Below are positions 24,974 through 33,684 of a DNA stretch of 64,000 nucleotides, in pieces. Origin of the DNA: Tropicibacter alexandrii (lineage in GTDB: Bacteria > Pseudomonadota > Alphaproteobacteria > Rhodobacterales > Rhodobacteraceae). The stretch's first letter is position 1. Each line of letters opens with the position of its first letter. Made by a program: the position numbers and the translations under genes. Location: the NCBI RefSeq assembly GCF_003667315.2, contig NZ_RCTZ02000020.1:1-64000 (forward strand). The letters are read 5' to 3'. The notes under the pieces were generated by a model. The model was not told where the DNA came from, searched no databases, and saw only the letters and a list, made by a program, of their open reading frames with translations.

Positions 24974-25993
24974 ATGAAGACGTTACTGACGGGCGCAGCC
25001 ACGCTGGCCCTGCTGGCTGGGGCCGTGCATGCCGAAAGCCATCTTGTATCGACGGGTGACAAGCGGATCGCCTTGTCAAACAACTATGCCGGGAATTCTT
25101 GGCGGCAGGCCATGTTGCAGACCTACGAGGACACCGCCGCGCAGGCCGTGGCCGACGGGGTCGTGGCGGCGGGCGATGCCTTTACCACCTCGGAAAATCA
25201 GGCCACCGAACAGGCGGCGCAGATCCAGAACATGATCCTGCAGGGCTATGACGCCATCGTGCTGAACGCGGCCTCGCCCACGGCGCTGAACGGCGCGGTC
25301 AAGGAAGCCTGCGATGCGGGCGTTGTGGTCGTCAGCTTTGACGGCATCGTCACCGAACCCTGCGCATGGCGGATCGCGGTGGATTTCGCGGCCATGGGCA
25401 AGGAAGAGGTCGACTATCTGGCAACGCGCCTGCCCGATGGCGGCAACCTGCTGGAAATCCGCGGCCTTGCCGGGGTCTTTGTCGATGACGAGATTTCCAA
25501 GGGCATCCACGAGGGCGTGGCCGAGCACAGCCAGTTCGAGATCGTCGGCTCGGTCCATGGCGACTGGGCGCAGGACGTGGCGCAAAAGGCCGTGGCGGGC
25601 ATCCTGCCCTCGCTGCCCGAGGTGGTCGGCGTCGTGACCCAAGGCGGCGATGGCTACGGTGCGGCGCAGGCCTTTGCCGCGGCGGGCCGTCCGACCCCGC
25701 TGATCGTGCTGGGCAACCGTCAGGACGAGCTGAAATGGTGGGCCGAGCAGCGCGACGCCAACGGCTATGAAACGCTGTCGCTGTCGATTGCGCCGGGCGT
25801 GGCCTCGCTGGCCTTCTGGGTCGCGCAGCAGATCCTCGCGGGCGAAGAGGTGCCCAAGGACCTGACCGTGCCATTCCTCAAGATCACCCAAGATGACTTG
25901 GACGCGGCGCTGGCCTCCACCCCCGAAGGATCGGTGGCGAACGTGTCCTACTCGCTTGAGGATGCGCAGGGCGTGATCGCCGACGCCAAGTGA
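24974..25993 (+). CDS. sugar ABC transporter substrate-binding protein (ribose type)
   Basis: A 339-residue periplasmic binding protein of the RbsB-like group. The signal peptide spans residues 1-20 (ending VHA-ES), followed by the fold-typical IALSNNYAGNSWRQ, the QIQNMILQGYDAIVLNAA segment and the hinge region VVVVSFDG. The chosen ATG at 24974 has the ribosome site GGGAGG; an in-frame ATG 36 bases upstream would precede the signal peptide with a non-hydrophobic stretch. It heads a five-gene operon. The substrate is probably a pentose or other sugar, but this is not fixed by the sequence. Confidence 0.92.
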   Translation: MKTLLTGAATLALLAGAVHAESHLVSTGDKRIALSNNYAGNSWRQAMLQTYEDTAAQAVADGVVAAGDAFTTSENQATEQAAQIQNMILQGYDAIVLNAASPTALNGAVKEACDAGVVVVSFDGIVTEPCAWRIAVDFAAMGKEEVDYLATRLPDGGNLLEIRGLAGVFVDDEISKGIHEGVAEHSQFEIVGSVHGDWAQDVAQKAVAGILPSLPEVVGVVTQGGDGYGAAQAFAAAGRPTPLIVLGNRQDELKWWAEQRDANGYETLSLSIAPGVASLAFWVAQQILAGEEVPKDLTVPFLKITQDDLDAALASTPEGSVANVSYSLEDAQGVIADAK

Positions 25994-26010
25994 GCGCCTG
26001 AGACTGCTGA

Positions 26011-26044
26011 CGCCCCGCGCCCCGGATGGGTGCGGGGCGCTTTT
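26011..26044 (+). terminator. attenuator hairpin between binding-protein and ATPase genes
   Basis: CGCCCCGC pairs with GCGGGGCG (26011-26018 with 26032-26039), with a small inner stem, followed by CTTTT. It would let the binding protein be made in excess over the membrane components. Confidence 0.55.
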
Positions 26045-26061
26045 GGCCGCATGGGATCGAC

Positions 26062-27456
26062 ATGACAGAGACGGACAAGCCCGTGGTCGCCCTGCGCGAC
26101 GCGGCAAAGCATTTTGGCCCGGTCAAGGCGCTGGATGGCGTATCGCTGAGCGTTGCGCCCGGCGAGTGTCTTGGGCTGGTGGGCCATAACGGCGCGGGGA
26201 AATCGACGCTGGTGAACCTGATCAACGGCACGTTCGGGCCGTCTTCGGGGACGGTCGACTTTCCCGGCGGGGCAGGGGACGTGCGGGCGGTGTTTCAGGA
26301 ACTGTCCCTGTGTCCGAACCTGACCGTGGCCGAGAACCTCGCCATGGCGCATCCCGCGTTGAAGGGGGTGGGCTGGCGGCGGCCCGCGGGGGCTGAAATC
26401 CGGGCGGCGCTGGACAGGGTGTTCCCCGATCACGGGATCGATGCGGATGCCGAGGTGGATACGTTGACGATTGCCGAACGGCAGATGGTCGAGATCGCCA
26501 TCGGCTTTGCCCCCCGTGGCGGCGCGGCGCGGCTGGTCATTCTGGACGAGCCGACCAGTTCCTTGGACGAGGGGATCGCGCGGCAATTGCTGAGCCATGT
26601 GAAGGCGTTCTGTGCGGCGGGCGGCGCGGTGATTTTCATTTCTCATATGCTGGGCGAGGTGTTCGACGTGTCCTCGCGCATCGTCGTTTTGAAGGATGGC
26701 ACCGTGGTGGCGGATCGCCCGGTCGGGGATTTCACGCGAGCCGGGCTGGTCGATGCCATGGGCCACGTGGCGACCGAGGGCGCGGCGCAACAGGCCGCCC
26801 GCAGCGCCCCGGGCGAGGTGATCCTGCGCGCCGAGGGGCTGGAGGCAAGGCGCGGCGAGGTCGTTGGCCTGTCGGGTCTGGCGGGCCACGGGCAGGCGGC
26901 GGCGCTGGCGCGGCTGTATCTGGGGCTGAGTTCCGACTGGCGGCGGGGCAGGGGGGCCGGGGCGGTGTTCGTCGCCGGGGACCGGCCCCGCGACGGGGTG
27001 CTGCCGCTGTGGTCGATCCTGCGCAATGTCTCGATCTCGGTGCTGGGGCGGGGCTTGGTGGACCGTGCGGCGGAACGCAGGCTGGCCGAGGACTGGCGCA
27101 AGCGGATCGGCATCCGCACCGACGACCTGACCAACCCGATCCTGTCGCTGTCGGGGGGCAACCAGCAAAAGGTGCTGTTTGCCCGCGCGCTGGCCAGTGA
27201 CGCGCCCATCGTGGTGATGGATGACCCGATGCGCGGCGTCGATGTGGGCACCAAACAGGATGTCTACGCGATGATCCGCGCCGAGGCCGCCAAGGGCCGC
27301 ACCTTCCTTTGGTACTCGACCGAGACCGAAGAGGTCTGTCAGTGCGACCGGGTCTTCGTGTTCCGCAATGGCGAGATCAGCGCCGAGTTGACGGGCGAGC
27401 AGATCACCGAGGAGCGCATCCTCGAAGCGTCCTTTGAAATGCAGGAGGCGTCGTGA
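26062..27456 (+). CDS. sugar ABC transporter ATP-binding protein (RbsA-like, two nucleotide-binding domains)
   Basis: A 464-residue tandem ATPase. The N-terminal domain has Walker [10 protein letters not shown] and Walker B LVILDEP, but its signature is degenerate (LTIAERQMVEIA). The C-terminal domain has a normal signature (LSGGNQQKV) and Walker B-like VVMDDP but has lost the P-loop (GLSGLAGHGQ). One composite ATP site would use the first P-loop and the second signature. At 464 residues it is shorter than the usual 500. The start is ATG 26062; an earlier in-frame ATG lies in the attenuator region. Confidence 0.92.
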   Translation: MTETDKPVVALRDAAKHFGPVKALDGVSLSVAPGECLGLVGHNGAGKSTLVNLINGTFGPSSGTVDFPGGAGDVRAVFQELSLCPNLTVAENLAMAHPALKGVGWRRPAGAEIRAALDRVFPDHGIDADAEVDTLTIAERQMVEIAIGFAPRGGAARLVILDEPTSSLDEGIARQLLSHVKAFCAAGGAVIFISHMLGEVFDVSSRIVVLKDGTVVADRPVGDFTRAGLVDAMGHVATEGAAQQAARSAPGEVILRAEGLEARRGEVVGLSGLAGHGQAAALARLYLGLSSDWRRGRGAGAVFVAGDRPRDGVLPLWSILRNVSISVLGRGLVDRAAERRLAEDWRKRIGIRTDDLTNPILSLSGGNQQKVLFARALASDAPIVVMDDPMRGVDVGTKQDVYAMIRAEAAKGRTFLWYSTETEEVCQCDRVFVFRNGEISAELTGEQITEERILEASFEMQEAS

Positions 27457-28379
27457 TGCTTTCCCGATATCGGATCATTCTTCCGGTGGTGTCGCTGGCC
27501 GTGCTGCTGGCCGCGACCTTCTACATGCAGCCCCGCGCCATGAGCTATTTCGGGTTGAACCTGCTGTTCAACCTCGCGGTGCCGATCGCCTTGGCGACGA
27601 TTGCGCAGATGATGATCATCATGGTCAACGATATCGACCTGAGCCTTGGGGCCTTCGTCAGCCTCGCGGCCTGCATCACGGCGACCTACCTGAACGACAC
27701 GCCGCTGTTGGGGGTGCTGATCCTGCTGGGGCTGGTGGCGAGCTATGCTCTGATGGGGGCGGTGATCCATACGCTGGACCTGCCCGCCATCGTGGTGACG
27801 CTGGGCATGTCGTTCGTCTGGGGCGGGCTGGCGCTGTTCATCCTGCCGACGCCGGGCGGCGCCGCGCCGGGCTGGATCCGGACGCTGATGACGGTCAAGC
27901 CGGCCTTGGTGCCGATGGCGGTCTTGGCGGCGGTGCTGATCGCGTTGGTGACGCATCTGCTGGTGATCCGCTCGCGGCTGGGCACGGTCTTGCGCGGGGT
28001 CGGCGGCAATGCGCGGTCCATCGCGCGGGCGGGCTGGAACGTGACGGTGCTGAAGGCCACGGCCTACGGGCTGGCTGGGCTGTTCGGCGTGCTGGCGGGG
28101 ATGGCGCTGGTGGGGCTGACGACCTCGGCGGATGCCAATATCGCGCTGCGCTACACGCTGCTGTCCATCGCGGGCGTGATCCTTGGCGGGGGCGAGTTCA
28201 TCGGCGGCAAGGTCAGCCCGGTGGGCGCGGTGATCGGCGCGCTGACGCTGACGCTGGCGGCGTCCTTCCTGTCCTTCCTGCGGCTGTCGCCGGACTGGCA
28301 GATCGGCGCGCAGGGCGCGATCCTGATCCTTGTGCTGACGGCGCGGTTGTTGTTCTCACGCAGGGGGGCGGCGGCATGA
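27453..28379 (+). CDS. sugar ABC transporter permease (RbsC-like), first
   Basis: A 308-residue permease with about nine hydrophobic segments and the family's N-terminal MVNDIDLSLGAFVSL motif (IDLSLG is typical of the BPD_transp_2 family) and VGGNARSIARAG. Overlaps the ATPase stop by ATGA and the second permease by ATGA. Confidence 0.93.
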   Translation: MMLSRYRIILPVVSLAVLLAATFYMQPRAMSYFGLNLLFNLAVPIALATIAQMMIIMVNDIDLSLGAFVSLAACITATYLNDTPLLGVLILLGLVASYALMGAVIHTLDLPAIVVTLGMSFVWGGLALFILPTPGGAAPGWIRTLMTVKPALVPMAVLAAVLIALVTHLLVIRSRLGTVLRGVGGNARSIARAGWNVTVLKATAYGLAGLFGVLAGMALVGLTTSADANIALRYTLLSIAGVILGGGEFIGGKVSPVGAVIGALTLTLAASFLSFLRLSPDWQIGAQGAILILVLTARLLFSRRGAAA

Positions 28380-29311
28380 CTATGAGTGTGAAACCGTGGG
28401 TTTGGGCGTGGCTGGCTGCCGCGCAGGCCTTCGCGGCGACCTTGGTGCTGACCTCGGGGCGCGGGGCAGGGGAGCTGGCCTATGCGGCGCTGTCCTTTGG
28501 CGCCTTTGCGGCCATCGTCGGTATGGGGCAGATGCTGGTCATCACCTTGGGGCCGGGCAATGTCGACCTGTCGATCCCGGCGACGATGACACTGGCGGGC
28601 ACGCTTGCGCTGAAGGTGATGGGGTCGGACCCCGGCACGGCTTGGCTGGGGCTGATCGTGGCGCTTGGCGTGGGTCTGGCGGTGGGCTGTGCGAATTTCG
28701 CGCTGATCTGGCTGCTGCGGCTGCCGCCGATCATCGCGACGCTGGCGGCGTCGCTGGTCTATCAATCGGTGGCGATCTGGTCGAACCGGGGCCTGCGGAT
28801 CAAGCCGCCCGAGGGGTTGGCGGATTTCGCCACGGGCCGCCTGCTGGGCGTGCCGAACGTGGCGTGGGTGACGTTGGTCTTGGCGATTGTCGTCTGGGTG
28901 CTGCTGGAACGCGCGGTCTGGGGGCGGTGGCTGCTGGCGGCGGGGCAGAACCTGCGCGCCGCACGGCTGGCCGGGGTGCCGGTGCAGGCGGTGCGCGCGG
29001 CGACCTATGTGGCGGTGGCGGTGTTCGCCTCGCTGGCGGGCTACCTGCTGAGCAGCTTTTCCGGCGGCGCGGCGCTGAATATGGGGGCCGAGTACCTGCT
29101 GATGTCCATCGCCGTCGTCGTCATCGGCGGCAGTTCCATCGCCGGGGGCAATTCCAACGTGCCCGGCGTCATCGGCGCGTCGCTGTTCATGTTCCTCGTG
29201 GTGTCAATGCTGAACAGCTACGGCGCGGGGGCGGGCGTCAAGAGCGTCCTGACCGGCGCCATCATCATTGCCATCGTCATTGCCGCCAGCACCCGGAGAC
29301 CCCGCGCATGA
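28376..29311 (+). CDS. sugar ABC transporter permease (RbsC-like), second
   Basis: A 311-residue permease of the same family, with GPGNVDLSIPATM in place of the usual D-L-S-V-G motif and AGQNLRAARLAGV. Two different permeases with one two-domain ATPase make a heteromeric importer. Start fixed by overlap with the first permease; the stop overlaps the SMP-30 gene by ATGA. Confidence 0.93.
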   Translation: MTMSVKPWVWAWLAAAQAFAATLVLTSGRGAGELAYAALSFGAFAAIVGMGQMLVITLGPGNVDLSIPATMTLAGTLALKVMGSDPGTAWLGLIVALGVGLAVGCANFALIWLLRLPPIIATLAASLVYQSVAIWSNRGLRIKPPEGLADFATGRLLGVPNVAWVTLVLAIVVWVLLERAVWGRWLLAAGQNLRAARLAGVPVQAVRAATYVAVAVFASLAGYLLSSFSGGAALNMGAEYLLMSIAVVVIGGSSIAGGNSNVPGVIGASLFMFLVVSMLNSYGAGAGVKSVLTGAIIIAIVIAASTRRPRA

Positions 29312-30237
29312 TCACCCTTCCCCCGCATTTGCAGGTTCAGGACGACAGGTTCCTGTCGCTGGTTCACCCGATGTCGCGGCTGGACCGCATCGCCGAGGGC
29401 TTTACCTGGACCGAGGGGCCGGTCTGGTTCGGGGATCGCGACGCGCTGCTGTTTTCAGACATTCCCTCGCGGCGCATCCTGATGTGGAGCGAGACCACCG
29501 GCGTGACGCTGTACCGGGGCGAGAGCGGCTTCAACAATGGCAATACGCGCGACCGGCAGGGGCGGCTGGTGGGCTGTCGCCATGGCGCGCGGGACGTGGT
29601 GCGGACCGAGCATGACGGGCGGCTGACGGTGCTGGCGTCGGAGTATGGCGGCAAGCGGCTGAACTCGCCCAATGACGTGGTGGTCAGCAGCGACGGGGCG
29701 GTGTGGTTCACCGATCCGACCTATGGGATCATCTCGGATTTCGAGGGCTATCGCAGCGCGCCGGAACAGGACGCGCGCAACGTCTTTCGCCTGTCGCCCG
29801 AAGGGGACTTGACCGTGGTGGTTGATGATTTCACCCAGCCGAACGGGCTGTGTTTCTCGCCCGATGAGACGGTGCTCTATATCGCCGAAAGCGGGTCGAG
29901 CCATGATGACAGCGTGCCGTCCGTGATCCGGCAATTCGCGGTCGAGGGTGGGCGGCTGGCCGACCAAGGGGTGTTTGCCACCATCGACACGGGGCTGCCC
30001 GACGGGATGCGCTGTGACAGCGCGGGCAACCTGTGGTCCTCGGCGGCGGACGGGGTGCATTGCTTTGCTCCCGATGGCACGCTGCTGGGCAAGATCCTTG
30101 TGCCGGAAACCGTGTCGAACCTGTGTTTCGGCGGCGTGGACGGGCGGCGGATGTTCATCACCGCCACCTCCTCGGTCTATCGCGTCTTCGTCGATGCCGA
30201 AGGGGCCGAGCCGTGGACGCGGGGTCGGGGCCGCTAG
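29308..30237 (+). CDS. SMP-30/gluconolactonase family protein
   Basis: A 309-residue six-bladed beta-propeller. Metal-binding residues typical of the family are visible: E in TWTEGPVWF, N in LNSPNDVVV, N in TQPNGLCFSPD and D in LPDGMRCDSAGN. It hydrolyses sugar lactones to acids. Placed last in the importer operon, it suggests that the imported sugar is oxidised to a lactone by a dehydrogenase not in this operon and then opened. Its stop overlaps the end of the convergent AtuA-related gene by four bases. Confidence 0.93.
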   Translation: MITLPPHLQVQDDRFLSLVHPMSRLDRIAEGFTWTEGPVWFGDRDALLFSDIPSRRILMWSETTGVTLYRGESGFNNGNTRDRQGRLVGCRHGARDVVRTEHDGRLTVLASEYGGKRLNSPNDVVVSSDGAVWFTDPTYGIISDFEGYRSAPEQDARNVFRLSPEGDLTVVVDDFTQPNGLCFSPDETVLYIAESGSSHDDSVPSVIRQFAVEGGRLADQGVFATIDTGLPDGMRCDSAGNLWSSAADGVHCFAPDGTLLGKILVPETVSNLCFGGVDGRRMFITATSSVYRVFVDAEGAEPWTRGRGR

Positions 30238-30536
30238 GGGTCCAGCGGCATGTCCAGCAGCACCGAGGACAGGCATTTGCCATGGGCGTCCAGCGCCAGC
30301 GACCGCGTCACCCCGCCTTTGAGCGCGCCGCGCAGGACAAAGTTCAGCGCCCCCAGTTGCGGCAGGTCGTAGCGCGTCACCGCTTCGGGCGGGTGGCCAA
30401 GGCGGGCGGCGACACGGGCGACGGTCAGCCTGTCCCGCAACAGCCCGAAATCCGCGCGCCGGTAGGCGATCACCGAGATGTTCGAGACATCGCCCTTGTC
30501 ACCGGTGCGTCCGTGGGCGAGGTCATGCAGTCTCAT
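30234..30536 (-). CDS. AtuA-related small protein (ferredoxin-like fold)
   Basis: A 100-residue protein matching the separate C-terminal domain found in AtuA-family proteins: the RTGDKGDVSNISVIAY motif near the N-terminus and the LGALNFVLRGALKGG stretch are distinctive. It overlaps the larger AtuA-family gene by 14 bases and probably forms a complex with it. The reaction of this family has not been settled. Confidence 0.85.
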   Translation of the reverse strand: MRLHDLAHGRTGDKGDVSNISVIAYRRADFGLLRDRLTVARVAARLGHPPEAVTRYDLPQLGALNFVLRGALKGGVTRSLALDAHGKCLSSVLLDMPLDP

Positions 30537-31818
30537 GGAGCGGCTCCAGCAGGTCGGCGCGCGGGGTGATCGCGCTGGCGGGGATCAGGGTCGAGGCGAT
30601 GGCGATGATCTCCTTGACCGATTTGGTCACGCCGCCCCCGGCAGCCGGACCGCAGAGATACAGCGCCTCGACCTCTTGCGCGACGCTTTCGGCGGTGGCG
30701 CGGTCGGTGCAGCGCGTGGCGTAGCGCAGGCGCTGTTCGGTGTCGTTGCCGATCACATGGGCCAGCCTGTCTTGGATGCCGGGCGCGGTCAGCCGTTCGT
30801 CGAGGATCGCGCGGGCCAGATCGGCGCGGGCGCGGGCATTGGCCCCGGCATAGGAAATCTGCCCCTCGCCCAGCCAGCCATCGCGATAGGCGACCGAGAC
30901 CTTGAGCGTGCCTGTCGGTGCGCGCCCCGTCGCCCCGCCGATGGCGACCCGGTCGGGGCCGGTCTGCTCCAGCGTGACGCCCGAGAAATCGGCGATCACG
31001 TCGGGTTGCAGATAGGCGGCGGGGTCGTGGATCTCGTAGAGCAGTTGCTCGGTGCAGGTGGCGGGGGTCACGAGCCCGCCGGTGCCCGGCAGCTTGGTCA
31101 GGGTGGCATTGCCGTCGGCCCCGACCTCGGCCAGCGGAAAGCCGACATGCGCCAGATCGGGCACGTCCTTGACGCCGGGATCGGCGAAATAGCCGCCGGT
31201 GACCTGCGCGGAGCATTCCAGCAAGTGCCCGATCAGCGTGCCGCGCCCGAGGCGGGTGTAGTCGTCCATCGCCCAGCCGAAGTGATGCACCAAGGGCGCA
31301 AGGAACAGCGCCGGATCGGAGGCCCGCCCGCAGATCACGATATCGGCGCCGCGCGCCAGCGCCTCGACGATGGCGCCGACGCCGATATAGGCATTGGCCG
31401 AGACCAGACGCGGGCCAAGCGCGCTTGCCGGTTGGCCGGTCTCGTCCAGCACGTGCTTGGCGACGCGGTCCGAGACGTCGTCACCGGTCACCGCGGCCAC
31501 GGTCAGCGACAGGCCAAGCTCGGCCACGATGGCGCGGGCGCGCTGTGCCGCCGCGCGCGGGTTGGCGGCGCCCATATTGGTCACGATCTTGGTGCCGTTG
31601 CGGGCACAGGCGGGCAGGCAGGCGCGCAGGCGGCGCTCCATCAGCGGGTCGAAACCCGCGCCCGGATCGGCGAGCCGCGCCTGCTGGGCCAGCGCGATGG
31701 TGCGCTCGGCCAGACATTCGAACACGAGGACATCCAGCGCGCCCCGTTCGGCAAGGTCTTGGGCCGGGTCGATGCGGTCGCCCTGAAAGCCTGCGCCGCA
31801 TCCGATGCGAAAACTCAT
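30523..31818 (-). CDS. acyclic terpene utilization AtuA family protein (DUF1446)
   Basis: A 431-residue protein of the AtuA N-terminal family, with IGCGAGFQGDRIDPAQDL near the N-terminus, TNMGAANPRAAAQ and ICGRASDPALFLAPLVHHFGW. AtuA proteins were named for Pseudomonas terpene catabolism but occur widely beside TRAP transporters for organic acids, and a general hydratase or CoA-linked role has been suggested. Here the two AtuA domains are separate genes. It overlaps the TRAP permease gene by ATGA, so it likely acts on the transported compound. Confidence 0.88.
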   Translation of the reverse strand: MSFRIGCGAGFQGDRIDPAQDLAERGALDVLVFECLAERTIALAQQARLADPGAGFDPLMERRLRACLPACARNGTKIVTNMGAANPRAAAQRARAIVAELGLSLTVAAVTGDDVSDRVAKHVLDETGQPASALGPRLVSANAYIGVGAIVEALARGADIVICGRASDPALFLAPLVHHFGWAMDDYTRLGRGTLIGHLLECSAQVTGGYFADPGVKDVPDLAHVGFPLAEVGADGNATLTKLPGTGGLVTPATCTEQLLYEIHDPAAYLQPDVIADFSGVTLEQTGPDRVAIGGATGRAPTGTLKVSVAYRDGWLGEGQISYAGANARARADLARAILDERLTAPGIQDRLAHVIGNDTEQRLRYATRCTDRATAESVAQEVEALYLCGPAAGGGVTKSVKEIIAIASTLIPASAITPRADLLEPLHETA

Positions 31819-33683
31819 GCGATCGCTCCCTTTTGCCGTTGGCCCAGCTTGAACGCGCCGATCAGCAGCGCCAGCGCCAGCAGGGGGGTCACGGGGTTGG
31901 GCCAGATCGCCAGCCCGATCACCACCAGCAGGATGGCGGTGTCCAGCAGCCGCGAACCGGTCAGCGCGGCGCCCACCAGCAGGGCCGGGACGGCCAGCAC
32001 CAGCGCGGCACCGCCCATCAGCGCATCGGCAATGGCCAGCGGCCCGCCTTGCAGCAACATGCCGGGATAGAGCAGCAGGAGGAAGGGCACGAGATAGGTC
32101 ACCGCGCCAAGGCGCACGGCATGACCGGCGGCGGGCAGCCAGTTGGTGCCCGCGATGCCCGATCCGACGAAGACGGCAACGCAGACCGGCGGCGTGATGA
32201 CCGAGATGGTGGCAAAGTAGAAGACGAACAAGTGCGCGGCCAGCGGATCGACCCCCACGGCGGTCATGGCGGGCGCGAGCACGGCGGCCACCAGCACATA
32301 GGCGGCGGTGGTGGGCAGGCCCATGCCCATGATGAGGCAGACAAGCCCCACGATCAGCGCCACCAGCGGCACACTGTCCCCGGCCATCGACACGATCAGC
32401 GACGACAGGGTGACGCCGATGCCGGTGAGGTTGATCATCGAGACGAGGATCTGCGCCCCGGCCAGCAGCACGCCGATGATGACCAGCCCCTTGCCCGCAT
32501 CCTCCAGCCCGTCGACGATCTTGGCGACCATCTGGCGCGGCGACAGCCGCCCGGCCTCGGTCACGACGAAGGCGATCAGCAGGCCCACGACGCCGTAGAA
32601 GGCGGCGGTGGCGATCGAGCGGCCCAGCCAGATGCCGATGCCAAGACCGCCAAGCGCGCAGAGGATCGGCGCGACGCGGCGCGGCGCGAGGATGGCTTTC
32701 CACGCGGGCAGCTCGTCCTCGGGGACGATGGCGAGGCCGCGCTTGATCGCGACGAAATGCACGGTGACGAAGACCGAGGCGTAGAACAGCACCGCAGGCA
32801 CGATCGCGCCAAGGATGATGGTGGTGTAGGGCACGCCCAGAATCTCGGCCATGACGAAGGCGGCGGCCCCCATGATCGGCGGCGCGATCTGCCCACCGGT
32901 CGAGGCCACGGCCTCGACCGCGGCGGCGAAGGGGCGGGGGTAGCCCAGCCGGATCATCATCGGAATGGTGAAATTGCCGGTGGTGGCGACATTGGCCACG
33001 GCCGAGCCCGAGATCATCCCGAACAGACCGCTGGCGATGGTGGCGATCTTGGCCGCGCCGCCGGGCTGGCGGCCGCCCAGACGCATGGCAAGGTCCATGA
33101 AGGCCTGCCCGCCCCCCGAATGCAGCAGGAGCGCGCCGAACAGCACAAAGGCGGCGATCACGGTGGCGGCGACGCCGGTCAGCATGCCCCAGATGCCCAG
33201 ATCGCCGAGAAAGATGGTTTCGGTCACGAAGGCGGTGTCAAAGCCGCGATGCCGCAGCGGACCGGGCAGCAGGTTGCCGAACAGCGCATAGCCGATCCCG
33301 GCCAGCACCAGCACCGGAAAGATCAGCCCGACGGTGCGCCGCCCCAGCTCCAGCACGGCGAGGACCAGCCCCACGGTCAGCGCCTTGTCCAGCGCGGTGG
33401 CCCAAGGCAGCGAGGTCATGATCTCGTCATAGTGCCAGACCACGTAGCCGCAGGCCGCAAGGACCACGGCGCAGAGCGCCAGATCGATTGCCAGCCCGAC
33501 CGGGCGCCAGCCTTTGCCGGCGCCCAGCGGATACAGCGCAAACCCCAGAGCCGTCACCAGTGCCAGAAAGAGGGCGCGCTGGATCAGGCCCTCGAACGGG
33601 CCGGTGGCGGCGGTGTAGAAGACGAAGACACCGACAAGGATTGCCAGCCCCTTCTGGATGGTCTGGAGTTGCGCGAGACCCAT
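31815..33683 (-). CDS. TRAP transporter fused permease (4TM/12TM, TAXI type)
   Basis: A 622-residue membrane protein that fuses the small DctQ-like and large DctM-like parts, as in TAXI-type TRAP systems. About 16-18 hydrophobic helices are visible. Family motifs include ASTGGQIAPPIMGAAAFVM and GMGLPTTAAYVLVA. It uses an ion gradient to import the ligand delivered by the TAXI binding protein whose gene ends two bases upstream. Start at 33683 follows that stop. Confidence 0.95.
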   Translation of the reverse strand: MGLAQLQTIQKGLAILVGVFVFYTAATGPFEGLIQRALFLALVTALGFALYPLGAGKGWRPVGLAIDLALCAVVLAACGYVVWHYDEIMTSLPWATALDKALTVGLVLAVLELGRRTVGLIFPVLVLAGIGYALFGNLLPGPLRHRGFDTAFVTETIFLGDLGIWGMLTGVAATVIAAFVLFGALLLHSGGGQAFMDLAMRLGGRQPGGAAKIATIASGLFGMISGSAVANVATTGNFTIPMMIRLGYPRPFAAAVEAVASTGGQIAPPIMGAAAFVMAEILGVPYTTIILGAIVPAVLFYASVFVTVHFVAIKRGLAIVPEDELPAWKAILAPRRVAPILCALGGLGIGIWLGRSIATAAFYGVVGLLIAFVVTEAGRLSPRQMVAKIVDGLEDAGKGLVIIGVLLAGAQILVSMINLTGIGVTLSSLIVSMAGDSVPLVALIVGLVCLIMGMGLPTTAAYVLVAAVLAPAMTAVGVDPLAAHLFVFYFATISVITPPVCVAVFVGSGIAGTNWLPAAGHAVRLGAVTYLVPFLLLLYPGMLLQGGPLAIADALMGGAALVLAVPALLVGAALTGSRLLDTAILLVVIGLAIWPNPVTPLLALALLIGAFKLGQRQKGAIA

Positions 33684-33684
33684 G

